From JBBSGC01 sp038254525 (GTDB lineage Bacteria; Actinomycetota; Actinomycetes; Propionibacteriales; Nocardioidaceae): a DNA stretch of 5,472 nt. Shown in pieces: positions 5,183 through 5,472 of this stretch. The translations under genes were made by a program, and so were the position numbers. The notes below the pieces were generated by a model. The model saw nothing but the letters and a program-made list of their open reading frames with translations, ran no database searches and was not told the origin of the DNA. The stretch spans positions 1 through 5,472 of the forward strand of contig JBBSGC010000116.1 in the NCBI GenBank assembly GCA_038254525.1, written 5' to 3'. Numbering within the stretch: position 1 is the stretch's first letter; each line of letters begins with the position of its first letter.

Positions 5183-5220
5183 CCGGCTCGAGCGACGCTG
5201 CGCCGGTCGACCCTCGAGCC
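5181..5220 (+). terminator. Possible hairpin terminator after the UBP zinc-finger gene
   Basis: GGCTCGAG (5185-5192) pairs perfectly with CTCGAGCC (5213-5220) around a 20-base loop that itself contains the palindrome GGTCGACC (5205-5212). A competing pairing is GACCGG (5181-5186) with CCGGTC (5203-5208). No T-run follows, which is common for actinobacterial terminators but lowers confidence. Confidence 0.5.
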
Positions 5221-5226
5221 AGGTAA

Positions 5227-5292
5227 GCCGCGGACGGGTGGTCAACACGCCGCGGACGGGTGGTCAACACGCCGCGGACGGGTGGTCAGAAA
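5227..5292 (+). repeat. Tandem array, 22-base period, right array (three units plus a degenerate fourth)
   Basis: Units start at 5227, 5249 and 5271. The first two are identical over 22 bases; the third differs only in its last bases. The core is GCCGCGGACGGGTGGTCA. A degraded fourth copy (CCCTCGGATGGTCGG, from 5293) lies inside the 3' coding end of the Trk gene. On the minus strand the units read TGACCACCCGTCCGCGGC, and the TGA of the unit at 5271 is the stop codon of the Trk gene. Confidence 0.92.
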
Positions 5293-5472
5293 CCCTCGGA
5301 TGGTCGGGAGGCAGGGTGCCTGGTCTTGGGGGCCAGCAGGGCGGCGAGCTGGTCCTCCTGGTCGGCGGCGGTCACGAAGAGCAGCTCGTCGCCGGCTTCC
5401 AGGGACCGGTCCCCGTCGGGAGTGTTGATGCCGCCGTCGCGCAGAATGGCCACCAGGGCTACGTCGCCCGGC
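5286..5472 (-). CDS. TrkA-family potassium uptake protein, C-terminal end (5' part beyond window)
   Basis: Read from the right edge on the minus strand, 61 residues are visible, ending at a TGA (5288-5286). The segment PGDVALVAILRDGGINTPDG, then DRSLEAGDELLFVTAADQED and QLAALLAP, is the end of a RCK_C (TrkA-C) domain, which binds regulatory ligands in the cytoplasmic ring of Trk/Ktr potassium uptake systems. A full TrkA-type subunit has about 220 residues, so three quarters is outside. In M. tuberculosis the gene convergent with DUF3159 is ceoC (trkB, Rv2692), next to ceoB (trkA), so this is likely the ceoC counterpart, by position only. The last residues (SRPSEGF) are encoded by DNA resembling a degenerate copy of the adjacent 22-base repeat. 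Confidence 0.88.
   Translation of the reverse strand, partial: PGDVALVAILRDGGINTPDGDRSLEAGDELLFVTAADQEDQLAALLAPKTRHPASRPSEGF

Noticed and set aside
4778..5292. CRISPR array
   Set aside because: Each block is only three to four contiguous 22-base units, with no distinct repeat plus unique-spacer pattern of normal size and no cas genes. They are simple tandem repeats.

Overview
The window is high-GC DNA from an actinobacterium. The gene order is one I know from Actinomycetota: ferrochelatase, inositol monophosphatase, DUF4193, DUF3093, dut, DUF3710, OB-fold protein, DUF3159, Trk-type potassium uptake. The same backbone occurs in Mycobacterium tuberculosis around Rv2691 to Rv2701c. GTG starts, GTGA stop/start overlaps and TANNNT promoter-like boxes fit this assignment. 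I cannot name the genus; the non-mycobacterial DUF4235 gene suggests a Frankia/Geodermatophilus/Kineococcus-like lineage, but only weakly.

Layout. Bases 1-717 (+) hold the C-terminal two thirds of ferrochelatase. Its stop overlaps the old start of suhB (714, +), which survives only as a frameshifted N-terminal remnant to about 928. Bases 929-1208 hold no convincing gene. A small acidic zinc-ribbon protein (DUF4193) follows at 1209-1505 (+). It converges, with a 9-base gap, on a two-gene minus-strand unit: DUF3093 (2424-1912), then DUF4235 (1862-1515). A 74-base divergent spacer separates DUF3093 from the plus-strand dut group: dut (2499-2999), DUF3710 (2996-3673), OB-fold protein (3723-4112) and DUF3159 membrane protein (4109-4789). 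A small UBP-type zinc-finger gene (4919-5182, +) is followed by the 3' end of a TrkA-family potassium uptake gene on the minus strand (5472-5286).

How the genes fit together. Ferrochelatase belongs to haem synthesis and dUTPase to nucleotide sanitation. The OB-fold protein may act on nucleic acid. DUF3093, DUF4235 and DUF3159 are membrane or membrane-associated proteins of unknown role. The linkage is conserved, but the sequence shows no single pathway.

Most unusual points. (1) suhB has decayed in place. (2) Two short tandem arrays with a 22-base period and related cores lie in opposite orientation on either side of the UBP zinc-finger gene; each supplies the stop codon of the conserved gene beside it (DUF3159 on the left, the Trk gene on the right). 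(3) The OB-fold gene looks leaderless, with its own -10 box seven bases before the ATG. I found no convincing new defence, secretion or biosynthetic system; this is mainly a conserved housekeeping neighbourhood with local rearrangement.
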